A program made the position numbers and the translations under genes. This document shows, piece after piece, positions 1 to 8,296 of a stretch of DNA of 64,000 nucleotides. The stretch is taken from the NCBI RefSeq assembly GCF_001683915.1, contig NZ_LXTT01000139.1:20333-84332 (forward strand), read 5' to 3'. Below the pieces are notes generated by a model. That model made no database searches. It was not told the origin of the DNA and saw only the letters and a program-made list of their open reading frames with translations. The stretch comes from Allomuricauda sp. CP2A (lineage in GTDB: Bacteria; Bacteroidota; Bacteroidia; Flavobacteriales; Flavobacteriaceae). Numbering within the stretch: the first letter of the stretch is position 1; every line of letters begins with the position of its first letter.

Positions 1-813
1 TGCAAGACCGCGTACTTTTTCCCCTATGGTGAAAATATCCACCACACCGGACATGGCCCGTGCTTCGGAATCATCATAGGAAACCAGTTTTTGACCAAAG
101 GCAGGTGGACGCAAAACGGAAGCGTATACCATGCCATCAGCTTTGTAGTCCATTCCATATAAAGGCTTTCCGGTGATGATTTCATCGATGTCCACATTAG
201 GGGTGGGTTTGCCCATGATTTTATACGCACTGGGCTTTTTGAGGGTCACATCTTCCGGAACTTCCAATTGGGCCGCTTCTTTTACTACATCCCCATAGCC
301 CAAAGTCTCTCCTGCTGCATTGGTGATGACACCTTCGCTCACCGTACATTCTGATGGGTCCACACCCCAGCGTGCCGCTGCGGCGCTCACCAACATCTGC
401 TTGGCAGCCGCCCCGGTTTGGCGTAAAGCGTCCCATCCAAATCGGATGGACTGGCTACCACCAGCAACTTGCCGGGTGTAATTGTTGGTATCTAAAATAC
501 CTTGTTCCACATGAACATTTTTCCATGCCACGTCCAGCTCTTCGGCTATGATCATGGGCATGGAGGTCTTTACATTCTGACCCACTTCTGGGTTTGGAGA
601 AAAAATGGTGACCGCACCGTTGTCGGCGATTTTGATGAAGGCATTAAAATCGTTGTAATCCAAACTGGCCAAATCAATGGCGGGTTCTTTGATTACTTTG
701 GGTTTGCACGCCTGGAAAAGGTTAAAGCCAATCAGCAGACCTCCTCCAGCAAGGGAAGTGTTGCGCAGAAATGACCTTCTATTTAGTGTATTATTGATAT
801 TGTTCGTTGACAT
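1..813 (-). CDS. Molybdopterin-binding aldehyde/xanthine dehydrogenase-type large subunit (partial, C-terminus cut)
   Basis: This is the first 271 residues of a molybdenum hydroxylase large subunit of the isoquinoline 1-oxidoreductase beta (IorB) type; the rest lies beyond the left edge. The start codon at 813 is followed by a twin-arginine signal (RRSFLR) and a Gly/Leu-rich segment ending in a Cys (FNLFQAC), so the enzyme is probably exported folded by Tat and possibly lipidated. Early IorB-like stretches are visible (PNPEVGQNVKTSMPMIIAEE, GGSQSIRFGWDALRQTGAAA). The matching 2Fe-2S subunit gene ends 27 bp upstream on the same strand. Together they would hydroxylate or oxidise an aldehyde or N-heterocycle in the periplasm. 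The substrate cannot be told from sequence. Confidence 0.88.
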   Translation of the reverse strand, partial: MSTNNINNTLNRRSFLRNTSLAGGGLLIGFNLFQACKPKVIKEPAIDLASLDYNDFNAFIKIADNGAVTIFSPNPEVGQNVKTSMPMIIAEELDVAWKNVHVEQGILDTNNYTRQVAGGSQSIRFGWDALRQTGAAAKQMLVSAAAARWGVDPSECTVSEGVITNAAGETLGYGDVVKEAAQLEVPEDVTLKKPSAYKIMGKPTPNVDIDEIITGKPLYGMDYKADGMVYASVLRPPAFGQKLVSYDDSEARAMSGVVDIFTIGEKVRGLA

Positions 814-840
814 TTTTCTGTTTTTTGGGATGAAAGCTGA

Positions 841-1302
841 TTATTCCATGTTGTCCGCAGCAATCTTTACTGCTTTTCGAATTCTGGTATAGGTCGCACA
901 TCGACAGATATTGCCGTGCATGGCATTTTCAATATCCTCTTCTGTTGGGTTGGGATTGCTTGCCAGGAATGCGGAGGCGGTCATGATCTGACCGGCTTGG
1001 CAGTAGCCGCATTGGGGCACATCCATTTCTTTCCAAGCCTCTTGAACAGGGTGATCTCCATTTTCGGAAAGTCCTTCAATGGTGGTGATGGATTTTCCTT
1101 CCACTTGCGAAAGGGTAAGCGAGCAGCTTCTCATGGCCGTGCCATCAACATGGATGGTACAGGCACCACATTGCCCTATCCCACATCCATACTTGGTGCC
1201 TACTAGATCTAAATGATCTCTGAGCACCCATAAAACAGGGGTGTCCTCGGCAACGTCAACGGTTTTTGACGCGCCATTGACTGTGATTTGATACGTTGGC
1301 AT
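841..1302 (-). CDS. (2Fe-2S)-binding small subunit of molybdenum hydroxylase (IorA-like)
   Basis: A 153-residue electron-transfer subunit carrying two 2Fe-2S clusters. The N-terminal plant-ferredoxin-type cluster uses Cys40, Cys45, Cys48 and Cys60 ([15 protein letters not shown]). The C-terminal alpha-helical cluster uses Cys98, Cys101, Cys133 and Cys135 ([11 protein letters not shown] and [11 protein letters not shown]). Length and cysteine pattern match the small subunits of isoquinoline 1-oxidoreductase and related aldehyde oxidases. It has no signal peptide of its own, so it probably travels with the Tat-signalled large subunit encoded 27 bp downstream. The two genes form an operon whose promoter should lie in 1303-1478, a divergent spacer shared with the vWA lipoprotein gene. 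Confidence 0.93.
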   Translation of the reverse strand: MPTYQITVNGASKTVDVAEDTPVLWVLRDHLDLVGTKYGCGIGQCGACTIHVDGTAMRSCSLTLSQVEGKSITTIEGLSENGDHPVQEAWKEMDVPQCGYCQAGQIMTASAFLASNPNPTEEDIENAMHGNICRCATYTRIRKAVKIAADNME

Positions 1303-1478
1303 AGTTTCTTGAATTGATTATTGTTGTCAATGTTTGCTGTTGAAGTTACCAAAAAATGGATGGAATGTTCTTTTTTTAACAGCCGCTCCTTTTTTTTAAC
1401 TTTTCTTTAAATCTATTGTGGTTTGGTAAGATAATTTTCAAGCAAATTCAACGTTCTGCATGGTGAACCTTAACTTTT

Positions 1479-2573
1479 ATGAAAATGAAAAACGTTTTTC
1501 GCTATTGCTCTCTTTTTGCCCTTGCCCTTTTAATTTTTTCCTGTGGAAATGCTGATGATGATGTCAATTTTGACATTAATGATGGAGAATTGGGACAAGG
1601 ACAGAACCCCGATGATTGTCTTGGCTTTGAAGAAAATGATTTGTTGTTGTCCATACAGGATCAGTTTACTGCATTGCCTGCCAAAGTCTCTATTCTTTTT
1701 AAGGTATCCGACCTTCAAGGAAACCCGGTCTCTGGATTGAGCGCAGATCAATTCACCATATATGAGCAAGGCCGGAACGATGATTGTTTCAATGAAATAT
1801 CCCCTTCGGAATCACAAGCCCGAATTTCACCAAATACGCAGGTGTTCAACAATAATACGGTACTGGTGTTGGATTTAAGCAACAGTGTGCTTCAAGGTAG
1901 TTTGGAGGAATTGAAATCAGCTTCTACCAGTTTTGTCAACAATGTGATCCCCACCCCGGAAACAGATTCCTTTAAAATGGCCATTTATTGGTTTGATGGG
2001 GAAGATGAGTTGCATCTATTGAACCCGCTGACTTCTTCCGCAACGGAACTCACCACTGCCATTGACGGCATAACCTCGGATATCAGCAGTGATCCTTCCA
2101 CGGATTTATATGGTGCGGTAATCAAGTCCACGGATATTGCCGAAGATTTATTGAGGGAGAGCCAACAAGAATCTGTAATTGGAGCGGCATCCATTGTATT
2201 GTTCACCGATGGAACGGACCAAGCTTCCCGCTATAGTGAGGAAAATGCATTGCGGGCCGTTGAAAACGCAAGTAGAAATATCTCCTACTACACCATTGGT
2301 TTGGGTGCGGAGATTGATGCGGACATTCTTATGGAAATTGGGAAAACGGCGAGTGTGTTTGCCGGAAACAAGGAAGAATTGGAAACTACCTTCAACCAAA
2401 TTTCGCAACGGGTGTCGGAGCAGGCCAATAGCTTTTATCTTTTTGAATACTGTACCCCAAAACGGGATGGTAGTGGGGAAAACAACCTTGTGATCCAATT
2501 GACCAATGGGAGCCTTCAAGGTGCGGTACAGACCAAGTTCAATGCCAACGGCTTCACAGGTGGATGTGAATAA
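1479..2573 (+). CDS. vWA-domain lipoprotein
   Basis: A 364-residue exported protein. The N-terminus is a lipoprotein signal (hydrophobic core then LIFSC, lipidated Cys22), followed by an acidic Asp/Asn-rich linker. A fibronectin-like stretch around residues 65-100 (VSDLQGNPVSGLSADQFTIY) precedes a von Willebrand factor A domain at about 127-330. Its metal-ion-dependent adhesion motif DxSxS is intact (LDLSNS, Asp132-Ser136) and a later Asp lies in VLFTDGTDQ. Such proteins bind ligands or partner proteins at the cell surface; no specific partner is evident. It stands alone, with a divergent oxidoreductase pair upstream and a DUF1080 gene 51 bp or more downstream. A second in-frame ATG two codons later could be the true start. 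Confidence 0.85.
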   Translation: MKMKNVFRYCSLFALALLIFSCGNADDDVNFDINDGELGQGQNPDDCLGFEENDLLLSIQDQFTALPAKVSILFKVSDLQGNPVSGLSADQFTIYEQGRNDDCFNEISPSESQARISPNTQVFNNNTVLVLDLSNSVLQGSLEELKSASTSFVNNVIPTPETDSFKMAIYWFDGEDELHLLNPLTSSATELTTAIDGITSDISSDPSTDLYGAVIKSTDIAEDLLRESQQESVIGAASIVLFTDGTDQASRYSEENALRAVENASRNISYYTIGLGAEIDADILMEIGKTASVFAGNKEELETTFNQISQRVSEQANSFYLFEYCTPKRDGSGENNLVIQLTNGSLQGAVQTKFNANGFTGGCE

Positions 2574-2645
2574 TGGATTTTTATAGGGTGATGCAGGGGA
2601 CATTTACAAGATTGTGTATCTTGGATGTCAACTAAACATCAAACT

Positions 2646-3593
2646 ATGATTTCTAAAGCAAAACTGCTACATCTTTTTATTTTTGTATGCATTACGGGAA
2701 CGAGTATTAAATCGTATTCCCAACACATTAGCCCGTTGGAAGGACGATGGGACCTGGACATGGCGTTTAATGGCCAAACCGTTCCTTCTTGGCTGGAAAT
2801 ACTGCATTCGGGAACCGCAACATTGATTGGTCGATTTGTATTTGCCTTTGGCAGTGCTCGCCCTATTGCCGAAGTGGAAACCTACGGTGACAACAAGTTT
2901 ACCTTCCGTATTCCCAACCAATGGGAGCCCAAGGGAAGCGATATGATCTTTCATGGAGAATTGGCCGATGACAAACTCAAGGGTACGATGATCTACACCG
3001 ATGGCTCCATTACCGAATGGACCGGGGTGAAAGCTCCTGAATTGACCTATATCGAGAATCCAAACTGGGATACACCAATCGATGTTTTTAACGGAAAGGA
3101 CTTGACTGGATGGCATGTGGATGGCGAAAAGAACCAATGGGTGGTGAAAGATGGCATATTGACCAGTCCTGAATCGGGCTCCAACCTCATCACCAATGAA
3201 AAATTCCAGGATTTTAAGCTGCATACGGAGTTCAGATACCCCAAAGGAAGTAACAGTGGCATCTACCTACGAGGCCGTTACGAAGTACAGATCGTGGACA
3301 GCGAAGGTCTGGAGCCCTTGGATATTTATTTGGGCGGCATCTACGGTTTTCTGGAACCCAATGAAAATGCGGCCAAGCCCGCTGGGGAGTGGCAAACGTA
3401 TGATATTACCCTAATTGGCCGACGCGTAACTGTGGTCCTCAATGGCAAAACCGTTATAAGCGACGCTACTATCCCGGGTATTACCGGGGGTGCATTGGAC
3501 AGTAAAGAAGGAGAGCCCGGTCCTTTCATGATTCAGGGAGATCACGGCCCCATAGAGTACAAAAGCTTTGTAGTGACTCCTTTGAAGAAATAA
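2646..3593 (+). CDS. Secreted DUF1080 (3-keto-disaccharide hydrolase-like) protein
   Basis: A 315-residue secreted protein whose C-terminal half (about 140-315) is a DUF1080 concanavalin-like jelly roll, recognisable from DVFNGKDLTGWHVDGEKNQW and the stretch KGSNSGIYLRGRYEVQIVDS. The N-terminal 110 residues form an extra beta-rich module (LEGRWDLDMAFNGQTVPSWL) often seen fused to DUF1080. I chose the ATG at 2646 (MISKAKLLHLFIF) because it places the signal peptide at the N-terminus; a longer ORF starts at 2625. Some DUF1080 members hydrolyse 3-keto-glycosides, others probably only bind sugars. A second DUF1080 gene faces it across a large inverted-repeat hairpin, and a third lies at 29.5 kb. 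Confidence 0.85.
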   Translation: MISKAKLLHLFIFVCITGTSIKSYSQHISPLEGRWDLDMAFNGQTVPSWLEILHSGTATLIGRFVFAFGSARPIAEVETYGDNKFTFRIPNQWEPKGSDMIFHGELADDKLKGTMIYTDGSITEWTGVKAPELTYIENPNWDTPIDVFNGKDLTGWHVDGEKNQWVVKDGILTSPESGSNLITNEKFQDFKLHTEFRYPKGSNSGIYLRGRYEVQIVDSEGLEPLDIYLGGIYGFLEPNENAAKPAGEWQTYDITLIGRRVTVVLNGKTVISDATIPGITGGALDSKEGEPGPFMIQGDHGPIEYKSFVVTPLKK

Positions 3594-3612
3594 AGATTCA
3601 AATAAAAATCAT

Positions 3613-3775
3613 AAAAAGAGGGTGTCTAAAAAGTCAATTTTCGTCAACCTGAACTTGTTTCAGGTTCCCATAATGATTTGTTTATCAGTATGGTGAGATT
3701 CTGAAATACCTTGCCTGGCGGCAGGCAGGAATTCAGAATGACGTGTTTCAATACTTTTTAGACAGCTTCTTTTTT
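3613..3775. repeat. Nested inverted-repeat hairpin between convergent DUF1080 genes
   Basis: The 22-base left arm (3613-3634, core GTCTAAAAAGT) pairs with the right arm (3753-3775, core ACTTTTTAGAC) at about 20 of 22 positions, and both outer flanks run into A/T tracts, so it can work as a terminator in both directions. Inside are smaller nested palindromes: CCTGAA/TTCAGG at 3648-3664, ATTCTGAA/TTCAGAAT, and GCCTG/CAGGC within it. The 17-mer CCTGAACTTGTTTCAGG at 3648-3664 recurs exactly at 40452-40468, which makes this a member of a dispersed repeat family. Confidence 0.85.
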
Positions 3776-4382
3776 ATCTAGTGCCCAAGGGCGTAACCTT
3801 AATATTTCGCCATTTTACCCGAATGCCACCGCCATCATGAATCTGAAGCGCGATGGCCCCTTTTCCCTCTCCAATTTTTTCATCTTCCAAATGCACCATT
3901 TCGGTTCCATTGAGCCAAGAGGTCACGCTTGAACCTACTGCCCGGATTTTTAGGGTGTTCCACTCCCCCATTTTTAGGGCTTTATCTTTTTCTGGGTCGG
4001 GCTTGATCAACCAACCGCGGCCATAGGATTCATAAATTCCACCGGTGTCTTTTCCGGGAGGGGCAACCTCTACTTGCCAACCATTGACTTTTGTGCCTTC
4101 AAATGTGGAGCGGATAAAAACACCGCTGTTGCCATCAGCTTCTTGTTTGAATTCCAAAGTCAGTTCAAAATCGTCGTAAAAATCTTCTGTGGATAAATAG
4201 CCGTATTCCGCTTTGGGGCCACTTTCGCAGATAAGTTCGCCATTTTCAACAAACCATTTCTCTTCACCATGGTTGACCCATCCGTCCAGATTTTTACCGT
4301 TGAACAAATCGATGGTGTTTTCCTGTGCCGACATCCATTGTATGGCCAACAGGGATAATGCAGTTAAAATCAGTTTTTTCAT
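3774..4382 (-). CDS. Secreted DUF1080 protein (single-domain)
   Basis: A 202-residue exported protein: signal peptide (MKKLILTALSLLAIQ, cleavage after MSAQ) and then one DUF1080 jelly-roll domain. Family hallmarks are IDLFNGKNLDGWVNHGEEKW near the N-terminus, a GNSGVFIRS strand, a GIYESYGRGW loop and a closing VKWRNIKVTPLG strand. Related proteins act on or bind 3-keto-glycosides in the periplasm. It lacks the extra N-terminal module of its convergent neighbour, so the two are not a recent tandem copy. Its stop codon lies inside the right arm of the 3613-3775 hairpin. The substrate is unknown. Confidence 0.87.
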   Translation of the reverse strand: MKKLILTALSLLAIQWMSAQENTIDLFNGKNLDGWVNHGEEKWFVENGELICESGPKAEYGYLSTEDFYDDFELTLEFKQEADGNSGVFIRSTFEGTKVNGWQVEVAPPGKDTGGIYESYGRGWLIKPDPEKDKALKMGEWNTLKIRAVGSSVTSWLNGTEMVHLEDEKIGEGKGAIALQIHDGGGIRVKWRNIKVTPLGTR

Positions 4383-4424
4383 AATTGTGTGAATCTGGGC
4401 AAGAAAATACTGGAAATCTTTGTG

Positions 4425-4448
4425 AAAACCCTCAAAATGTAGGGTTTT
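4425..4448. terminator. Hairpin AAAACCCT/AGGGTTTT, possible terminator
   Basis: AAAACCCT (4425-4432) and AGGGTTTT (4441-4448) form an 8-bp stem with an 8-base loop. It is symmetric, so it could end minus-strand transcripts running through from the carboxypeptidase gene (whose stop is at 4700) before the DUF1080 gene begins. It sits between the small membrane-protein ORF and the DUF1080 start. It has no long T tract beyond the arm, so strength is uncertain. Confidence 0.45.
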
Positions 4449-4535
4449 TAGACCGATAGTTGTTTATAGTATACAGACGACAACTAAAAACATCCTAATG
4501 ACCCCGAAGATAAGTTGAACTTAAAATGAAATGTG

Positions 4536-4703
4536 ATGGATGTAGTAAAAGAAATTATCGAAAACAGCGCCATAGGCCCATTTTCCAACGGATTTAAAAG
4601 CCTGGTACTTTCCCTATTCGCCTCCATTGTTTGCGTATTGCTGATTATGTTGACCATTTTAATCCTCCATGGTTCCAGCATTACCTTCCATTATGGCTAT
4701 TAA
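4536..4703 (+). CDS. Small single-pass membrane protein, 55 aa
   Basis: A short ORF of 55 codons starting at ATG 4536 with N-terminus MDVVKEIIENSAIG. Residues about 22-46 form one strongly hydrophobic helix (SLVLSLFASIVCVLLIMLTI followed by LILHG), ending in a short polar tail (SSITFHYGY). The stop codon (4701-4703) overlaps the stop of the convergent carboxypeptidase gene, and the ORF runs antisense to nothing else. The clean amphipathic-then-hydrophobic layout makes it look like a real inner-membrane micro-protein, but I do not recognise a family and see no strong promoter box. Function unknown. Confidence 0.5.
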   Translation: MDVVKEIIENSAIGPFSNGFKSLVLSLFASIVCVLLIMLTILILHGSSITFHYGY

Positions 4704-6145
4704 CGAAAAATCAAAGCATTGCCGAATTTTTGTTCGTCAAGCGGTTTGGAAAGATCCAATAAAAATCCATTGATGACCGCATGGGTTATTTTGCCTTCTT
4801 TCTCCAAAAAAAAGGTGGGATTGACCCCGGGCTGTAGATTAAAAGAATTTAGTTTAAAGTTAGGTCCCGTCTTATGCAAGGGTTGATCTACCGAAAATCC
4901 GTTGTCCGGAAGCATTGTCTTTACATAAGCAATACCCTGCTGCAAGAGATTTTTTGGTTCCTGTCCATTGCCCATCGCGGACACTTTTGGGGGCACTATG
5001 GTATACCCAGAAGCATCAAAGGTTTCATACCCGTAAAATGTGGAAAGGTCTCCCTGGTCATCAACAACACTTTTGTAATAAAAATCAATATGACCCTTTA
5101 AGTCCACTTCATTTCTAAAAATGCCCAAATCCAAAATATAATCATTCCCCAAAAGTTCATAGGTTACATTTTCAATTTTCAGGTCGAACAACTTCCTATC
5201 GTTATGGGGAATTTTCTCGTAATCCTCCACAGGAATGTTCTTGTAACTGCCCGTGGCGATGGTATACAGTGCCGAAATAATGGAAACATAATTGAGCTTT
5301 CGAATTTCTTGTTTCTCCACATCGTTGGCATAACCACCGGATTCAATTAAAATAAGACTGGTGCCCCATTTGGCAATATTGTCGCCAAAAGCACGGGGCT
5401 CAAAATCATCACTGTATCGTCCCACCTGCCCTGGCGCATAGTTTTGAATGATCTTGTTCATGTACACAATCACCTTCATGGCATTGGCCCGCACCTCATT
5501 AATGTCTTTTTCATAATTAAAGGCCGTGGCCAAATAGGAAATGGTGGCGGGTTTGTCCGTCAATTCCGCATTGTAATAGGTGCTTTGATCATGGAGATTG
5601 AAGCCGAAATCCGCATCCAAACTGTCACGGATACGTTTCAGGGCCCGCCCTTCGGGCGATTGCAATCGCAAAGCGTCCCGGTTGATGTCAATGCCCAAAG
5701 CATTTCTACGTTGGAACACTTCTGCCCCATCTGGATTTACCATCGGTAAAAAGTGCAACTTCAGCTTGGATAGGATTTCTTCTTTCTCCTCCTTAAAGTC
5801 AGGGGCATCCAAAAAATGGAGGATGTCAAAAATGGCTTGGGTGGCCGTAGGTTCGTTGCCATGCATCTGCGACCATAAAAAAACATTGATATCTCCCGTT
5901 CCTATACTGATAAGGTGTAAATCCCGACCTTGAATGGACTCCCCTACTTTCTGTACCTCAAACTTTGGATTGGCCTTGAATTGTTGGATCAAAGGCTGCA
6001 ACTGACTATGCTTTATACGCCGTTCCCCCAAGGACGGTTCCTTGTACTTTTCATAGGTTTCGTAAAGTTTGGAGGTTATCGGGTCCTGACCCTGTACTGA
6101 AAGTGTCAGCAATGCAATAAAAATGGGAAGCAGTCTTTTGAGCAT
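4700..6145 (-). CDS. M14 family zinc carboxypeptidase, secreted
   Basis: A 481-residue periplasmic or secreted metallopeptidase. It begins with a signal peptide (MLKRLLPIFIALLTLSVQGQ). The zinc site of M14 peptidases is visible: His95 and Glu98 in QMHGNEPTATQ and His185 in FNLHDQ; the substrate-binding Asn-Arg pair is Asn155-Arg156 (DINRDA). A candidate catalytic Glu lies in LILIESGGYAND. The C-terminal third (about 330-481) is an extra beta-rich region outside the catalytic core. It should trim C-terminal residues from peptides or peptidoglycan fragments. An N-acetylmuramoyl-alanine amidase is encoded 5 bp upstream on the same strand, which suggests a joint role in cell-wall or peptide degradation. 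Confidence 0.9.
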   Translation of the reverse strand: MLKRLLPIFIALLTLSVQGQDPITSKLYETYEKYKEPSLGERRIKHSQLQPLIQQFKANPKFEVQKVGESIQGRDLHLISIGTGDINVFLWSQMHGNEPTATQAIFDILHFLDAPDFKEEKEEILSKLKLHFLPMVNPDGAEVFQRRNALGIDINRDALRLQSPEGRALKRIRDSLDADFGFNLHDQSTYYNAELTDKPATISYLATAFNYEKDINEVRANAMKVIVYMNKIIQNYAPGQVGRYSDDFEPRAFGDNIAKWGTSLILIESGGYANDVEKQEIRKLNYVSIISALYTIATGSYKNIPVEDYEKIPHNDRKLFDLKIENVTYELLGNDYILDLGIFRNEVDLKGHIDFYYKSVVDDQGDLSTFYGYETFDASGYTIVPPKVSAMGNGQEPKNLLQQGIAYVKTMLPDNGFSVDQPLHKTGPNFKLNSFNLQPGVNPTFFLEKEGKITHAVINGFLLDLSKPLDEQKFGNALIFR

Positions 6146-6149
6146 GGTT

Positions 6150-6830
6150 CTATTGTGTTGGAACGGGTTTAAAGTTAAATTTTTTCGTCGCTTTTCGCAC
6201 CTTTTTCATGAAATCCATGCCCGGGTCGGTCTTTTTGGTCCGATAGCCATCATCCACTTCCAACCATAGTGGGTGACCTTCAAATTGGGTATATTCCTGA
6301 TGGCCAATTAGGTAATCAATGTCATATTTTGAAGCGAGATACTGTACCAGATAGATGTTCGACCTCAATTGTTTTCTGGTCAACGGAAGTCCCTCCGTAC
6401 CACCCACATTCTCAATGCCAATGGCGCAATGGTTCAGGCCAATGGTGTGTCGCGCCATGGTGGTTTCGGGCATCAATCTGTAAATGGTGCCGTTGCGATC
6501 CACCAAAAAATGGGAGGAAACGTTCAGTCCACTCACATTTTCCAAATCAGGTCGCCAATTGGGCAAGGTAGACCTATTGAAAGCAGCAAAAGACCTTTTC
6601 AGCGTTGGAATGGCCGTCCAATGCAACACGATCATTTTGGGAACAATCGTGGTGGTGTCCTGCTCCAGACCATAGCGCTGGGCCATATATTCCTTGGTGA
6701 GTTCGATGCGCTGTTCATCAAAGATGATGGGAATGTCCACAATCTCTTTTTGAATAGTGCACGACATGAAAAGAACACTTATAAAACCAAAAAGCCTAAT
6801 TTTTTTCAAAAAAGATTGAAATGGAACCAT
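6150..6830 (-). CDS. N-acetylmuramoyl-L-alanine amidase (Amidase_2) lipoprotein
   Basis: A zinc amidase that cuts the bond between N-acetylmuramic acid and the peptide stem. From ATG 6830 it is 226 residues with a lipoprotein signal (LFGFISVLFMSC). In the longer frame starting at 6854 the zinc ligands are His78 (IVLHWTA), His185 (LIGHQEY) and Asp210 (KKTDPG), spaced like AmpD-type enzymes but with a longer loop between the last two. The ATG at 6830 is preferred because it places a compact signal at the N-terminus. It is likely co-transcribed with the M14 carboxypeptidase 5 bp downstream, giving a peptidoglycan-recycling or wall-turnover pair in the envelope. Confidence 0.88.
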   Translation of the reverse strand: MVPFQSFLKKIRLFGFISVLFMSCTIQKEIVDIPIIFDEQRIELTKEYMAQRYGLEQDTTTIVPKMIVLHWTAIPTLKRSFAAFNRSTLPNWRPDLENVSGLNVSSHFLVDRNGTIYRLMPETTMARHTIGLNHCAIGIENVGGTEGLPLTRKQLRSNIYLVQYLASKYDIDYLIGHQEYTQFEGHPLWLEVDDGYRTKKTDPGMDFMKKVRKATKKFNFKPVPTQ

Positions 6831-6856
6831 ACCCAAATGTAGCCCAAAATTCAAAA

Positions 6857-6884
6857 TTGGGTCAACGATTATTTAATATCTTTA
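6857..6884 (+). promoter_or_regulatory. Bacteroidota-type promoter for the PmoA-family gene
   Basis: TTG (6857-6859) and TATCTTTA (6877-6884, one mismatch to TANNTTTG) are separated by 17 bases. The predicted start of transcription near 6890 leaves a short leader before the ATG at 6906. Assigned by pattern only. Confidence 0.5.
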
Positions 6885-6905
6885 GAAACACCAACAACCT
6901 TAACC

Positions 6906-7844
6906 ATGAAATATTCCCTTGTTTATCTTTCTGTACTGTTCATACTGATAGCTTCCTGTGACAAAAGCCCCTACGCATCCAGAAAAGAAGCTGAAAGGTT
7001 GGTGTTGTCCATTTCCGATACCGATGTTCTCTCCTATCAATTTGAAACCATGCCCCCACCGGAAGGCGTTGATTCCGCTTTCCATCGCAGTGGATTTATC
7101 CATCCCTTAAAAACTTTGGGGGGACATACCTTGACGGCCATTCACCCTGAAGATCATTACCACCATTTTGGGGTGTGGAACCCATGGACACGGGTTGTTT
7201 TTGAGGGTGACACCATCGATTTTTGGAATTTGGGCGATAAGAAAGGTACGGTACGGTTCAAAGAATTCAAGGAAATCGGGGACAATACGTTCCGTACACA
7301 CCATGAGCATGTTGTGTTGAAGCAAGAACCGGAGAAAATAGCACTCAATGAAGTTCAGACCGTGACCGTAACCGAATTGGATGACAAAACCTACGCTTTG
7401 GATGTTGACATTGAATACCAGACCACGGATAGTGATTTTAAACTTATTGAATATCGGTATGGTGGGTTTTCCATCCGGGCTACCAAAGAATGGACCGATG
7501 CCACTAGCGAAATTTTGACCTCAGAAGGCATTACCCGGGAGAATGTGGATGGCTCTTTGGCCAAATGGTGTTTGGTTCAGGGTAAATTGGGTGATGGTCA
7601 TGGTGGCTTTTTGCTGATGTCCAATCCAAACAACTACAACCACCCCGAACCTTTACGAATTTGGCCCAAGGAAATGCACGACGGCTATATTTTTGTGAAC
7701 GTTTGCCCTATCAAGACCATGGATTGGCTCATGAAGGCTGGAAATAGCTACAACTTACAATACCGATTAGTGGTTTTTGATGGCGAAATGGATGCAGAAC
7801 GAGCGGAAAGTTTGTGGAATTCCTATAAAAATCAAAAGGGATAA
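6906..7844 (+). CDS. PmoA family (DUF6807) lipoprotein
   Basis: A 312-residue lipoprotein (signal ending LIASC, Cys18). The body matches the PmoA/DUF6807 family: RSGFIHPLKTLGGHTLTAIH, then a His-rich stretch HPEDHYHHFGVW, and later a FLLMSNPNNYNHPEPLRIWP segment. The clustered His residues suggest a metal or sugar site. Family members in Bacteroidota are common near sugar-degradation genes and are predicted to be periplasmic beta-sandwich proteins; despite the name they are not methane monooxygenase. It is followed after one base by a convergent 3D-domain gene, leaving no room for a separate terminator. Enzymatic activity is unproven. Confidence 0.8.
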   Translation: MKYSLVYLSVLFILIASCDKSPYASRKEAERLVLSISDTDVLSYQFETMPPPEGVDSAFHRSGFIHPLKTLGGHTLTAIHPEDHYHHFGVWNPWTRVVFEGDTIDFWNLGDKKGTVRFKEFKEIGDNTFRTHHEHVVLKQEPEKIALNEVQTVTVTELDDKTYALDVDIEYQTTDSDFKLIEYRYGGFSIRATKEWTDATSEILTSEGITRENVDGSLAKWCLVQGKLGDGHGGFLLMSNPNNYNHPEPLRIWPKEMHDGYIFVNVCPIKTMDWLMKAGNSYNLQYRLVVFDGEMDAERAESLWNSYKNQKG

Positions 7845-7845
7845 T

Positions 7846-8250
7846 TTATTCCTCAATGGGGATGGCGTAGCAGATCATGAGTTTCTTTCGCCCCCACTCC
7901 CGTGCCTTTTTCACATCTTTTCCCATATAAATATCGATTCGGTTTCGCCACCGATAGTGCATTTTGTCCTTTACGTAAAAAGTGTCGGGAAAGGTGTCGA
8001 TTTTCACCATGGTATTGTGCTTCAATCCCATTTTGATCAGGTCGCGTGATACCGCAATGCTCTTCATGCCGGGTTTTAGGGTATCGCCCCAAGCCGCCAC
8101 TGTGGGATTGACACTATCCGTCTGCCAAAACACCGAATTGTAGGCCGAAGCCGTAACCTCACGCCCTATCCACTCATGGGTGGGTTTTTGGATAGGCTCG
8201 TTACTGGTGCAAGCCGCCACCACAATAAAACAGAAGAGTAATTTTTTCAA
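7846..8250 (-). CDS. 3D-domain (double-psi beta-barrel) lipoprotein
   Basis: The C-terminal 100 residues form a 3D domain: VTASAYNSVFWQTDSVNPTV, a conserved AWGDTLKPGMKSIAVS, and RNRIDIYMGKD, which supplies the family's last conserved Asp. This is the fold of MltA-type lytic transglycosylases and RlpA-like barrels, so a role at peptidoglycan is likely. The open frame reaches an ATG at 8316, but that gives a poor N-terminus. The TTG at 8250 yields KKLLFCFIVVAAC, a textbook lipoprotein signal, so I chose it (134 residues). That start also removes the overlap with the pirin gene upstream. Confidence 0.78.
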   Translation of the reverse strand: MKKLLFCFIVVAACTSNEPIQKPTHEWIGREVTASAYNSVFWQTDSVNPTVAAWGDTLKPGMKSIAVSRDLIKMGLKHNTMVKIDTFPDTFYVKDKMHYRWRNRIDIYMGKDVKKAREWGRKKLMICYAIPIEE

Positions 8251-8296
8251 TAGGCATTGGGAATGGTTGCATCCTAAAGATACATATTTCCACAAT

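Noticed and set aside
1985..2603. Long minus-strand open frames opposite the vWA lipoprotein
   Set aside because: They lie wholly or mostly within a well-supported plus-strand gene with signal peptide and domain, and their products have no recognisable features.
6906..7844. Methane monooxygenase subunit suggested by the name PmoA
   Set aside because: The DUF6807 family only shares the label; it is a periplasmic lipoprotein without the membrane helices of pMMO.
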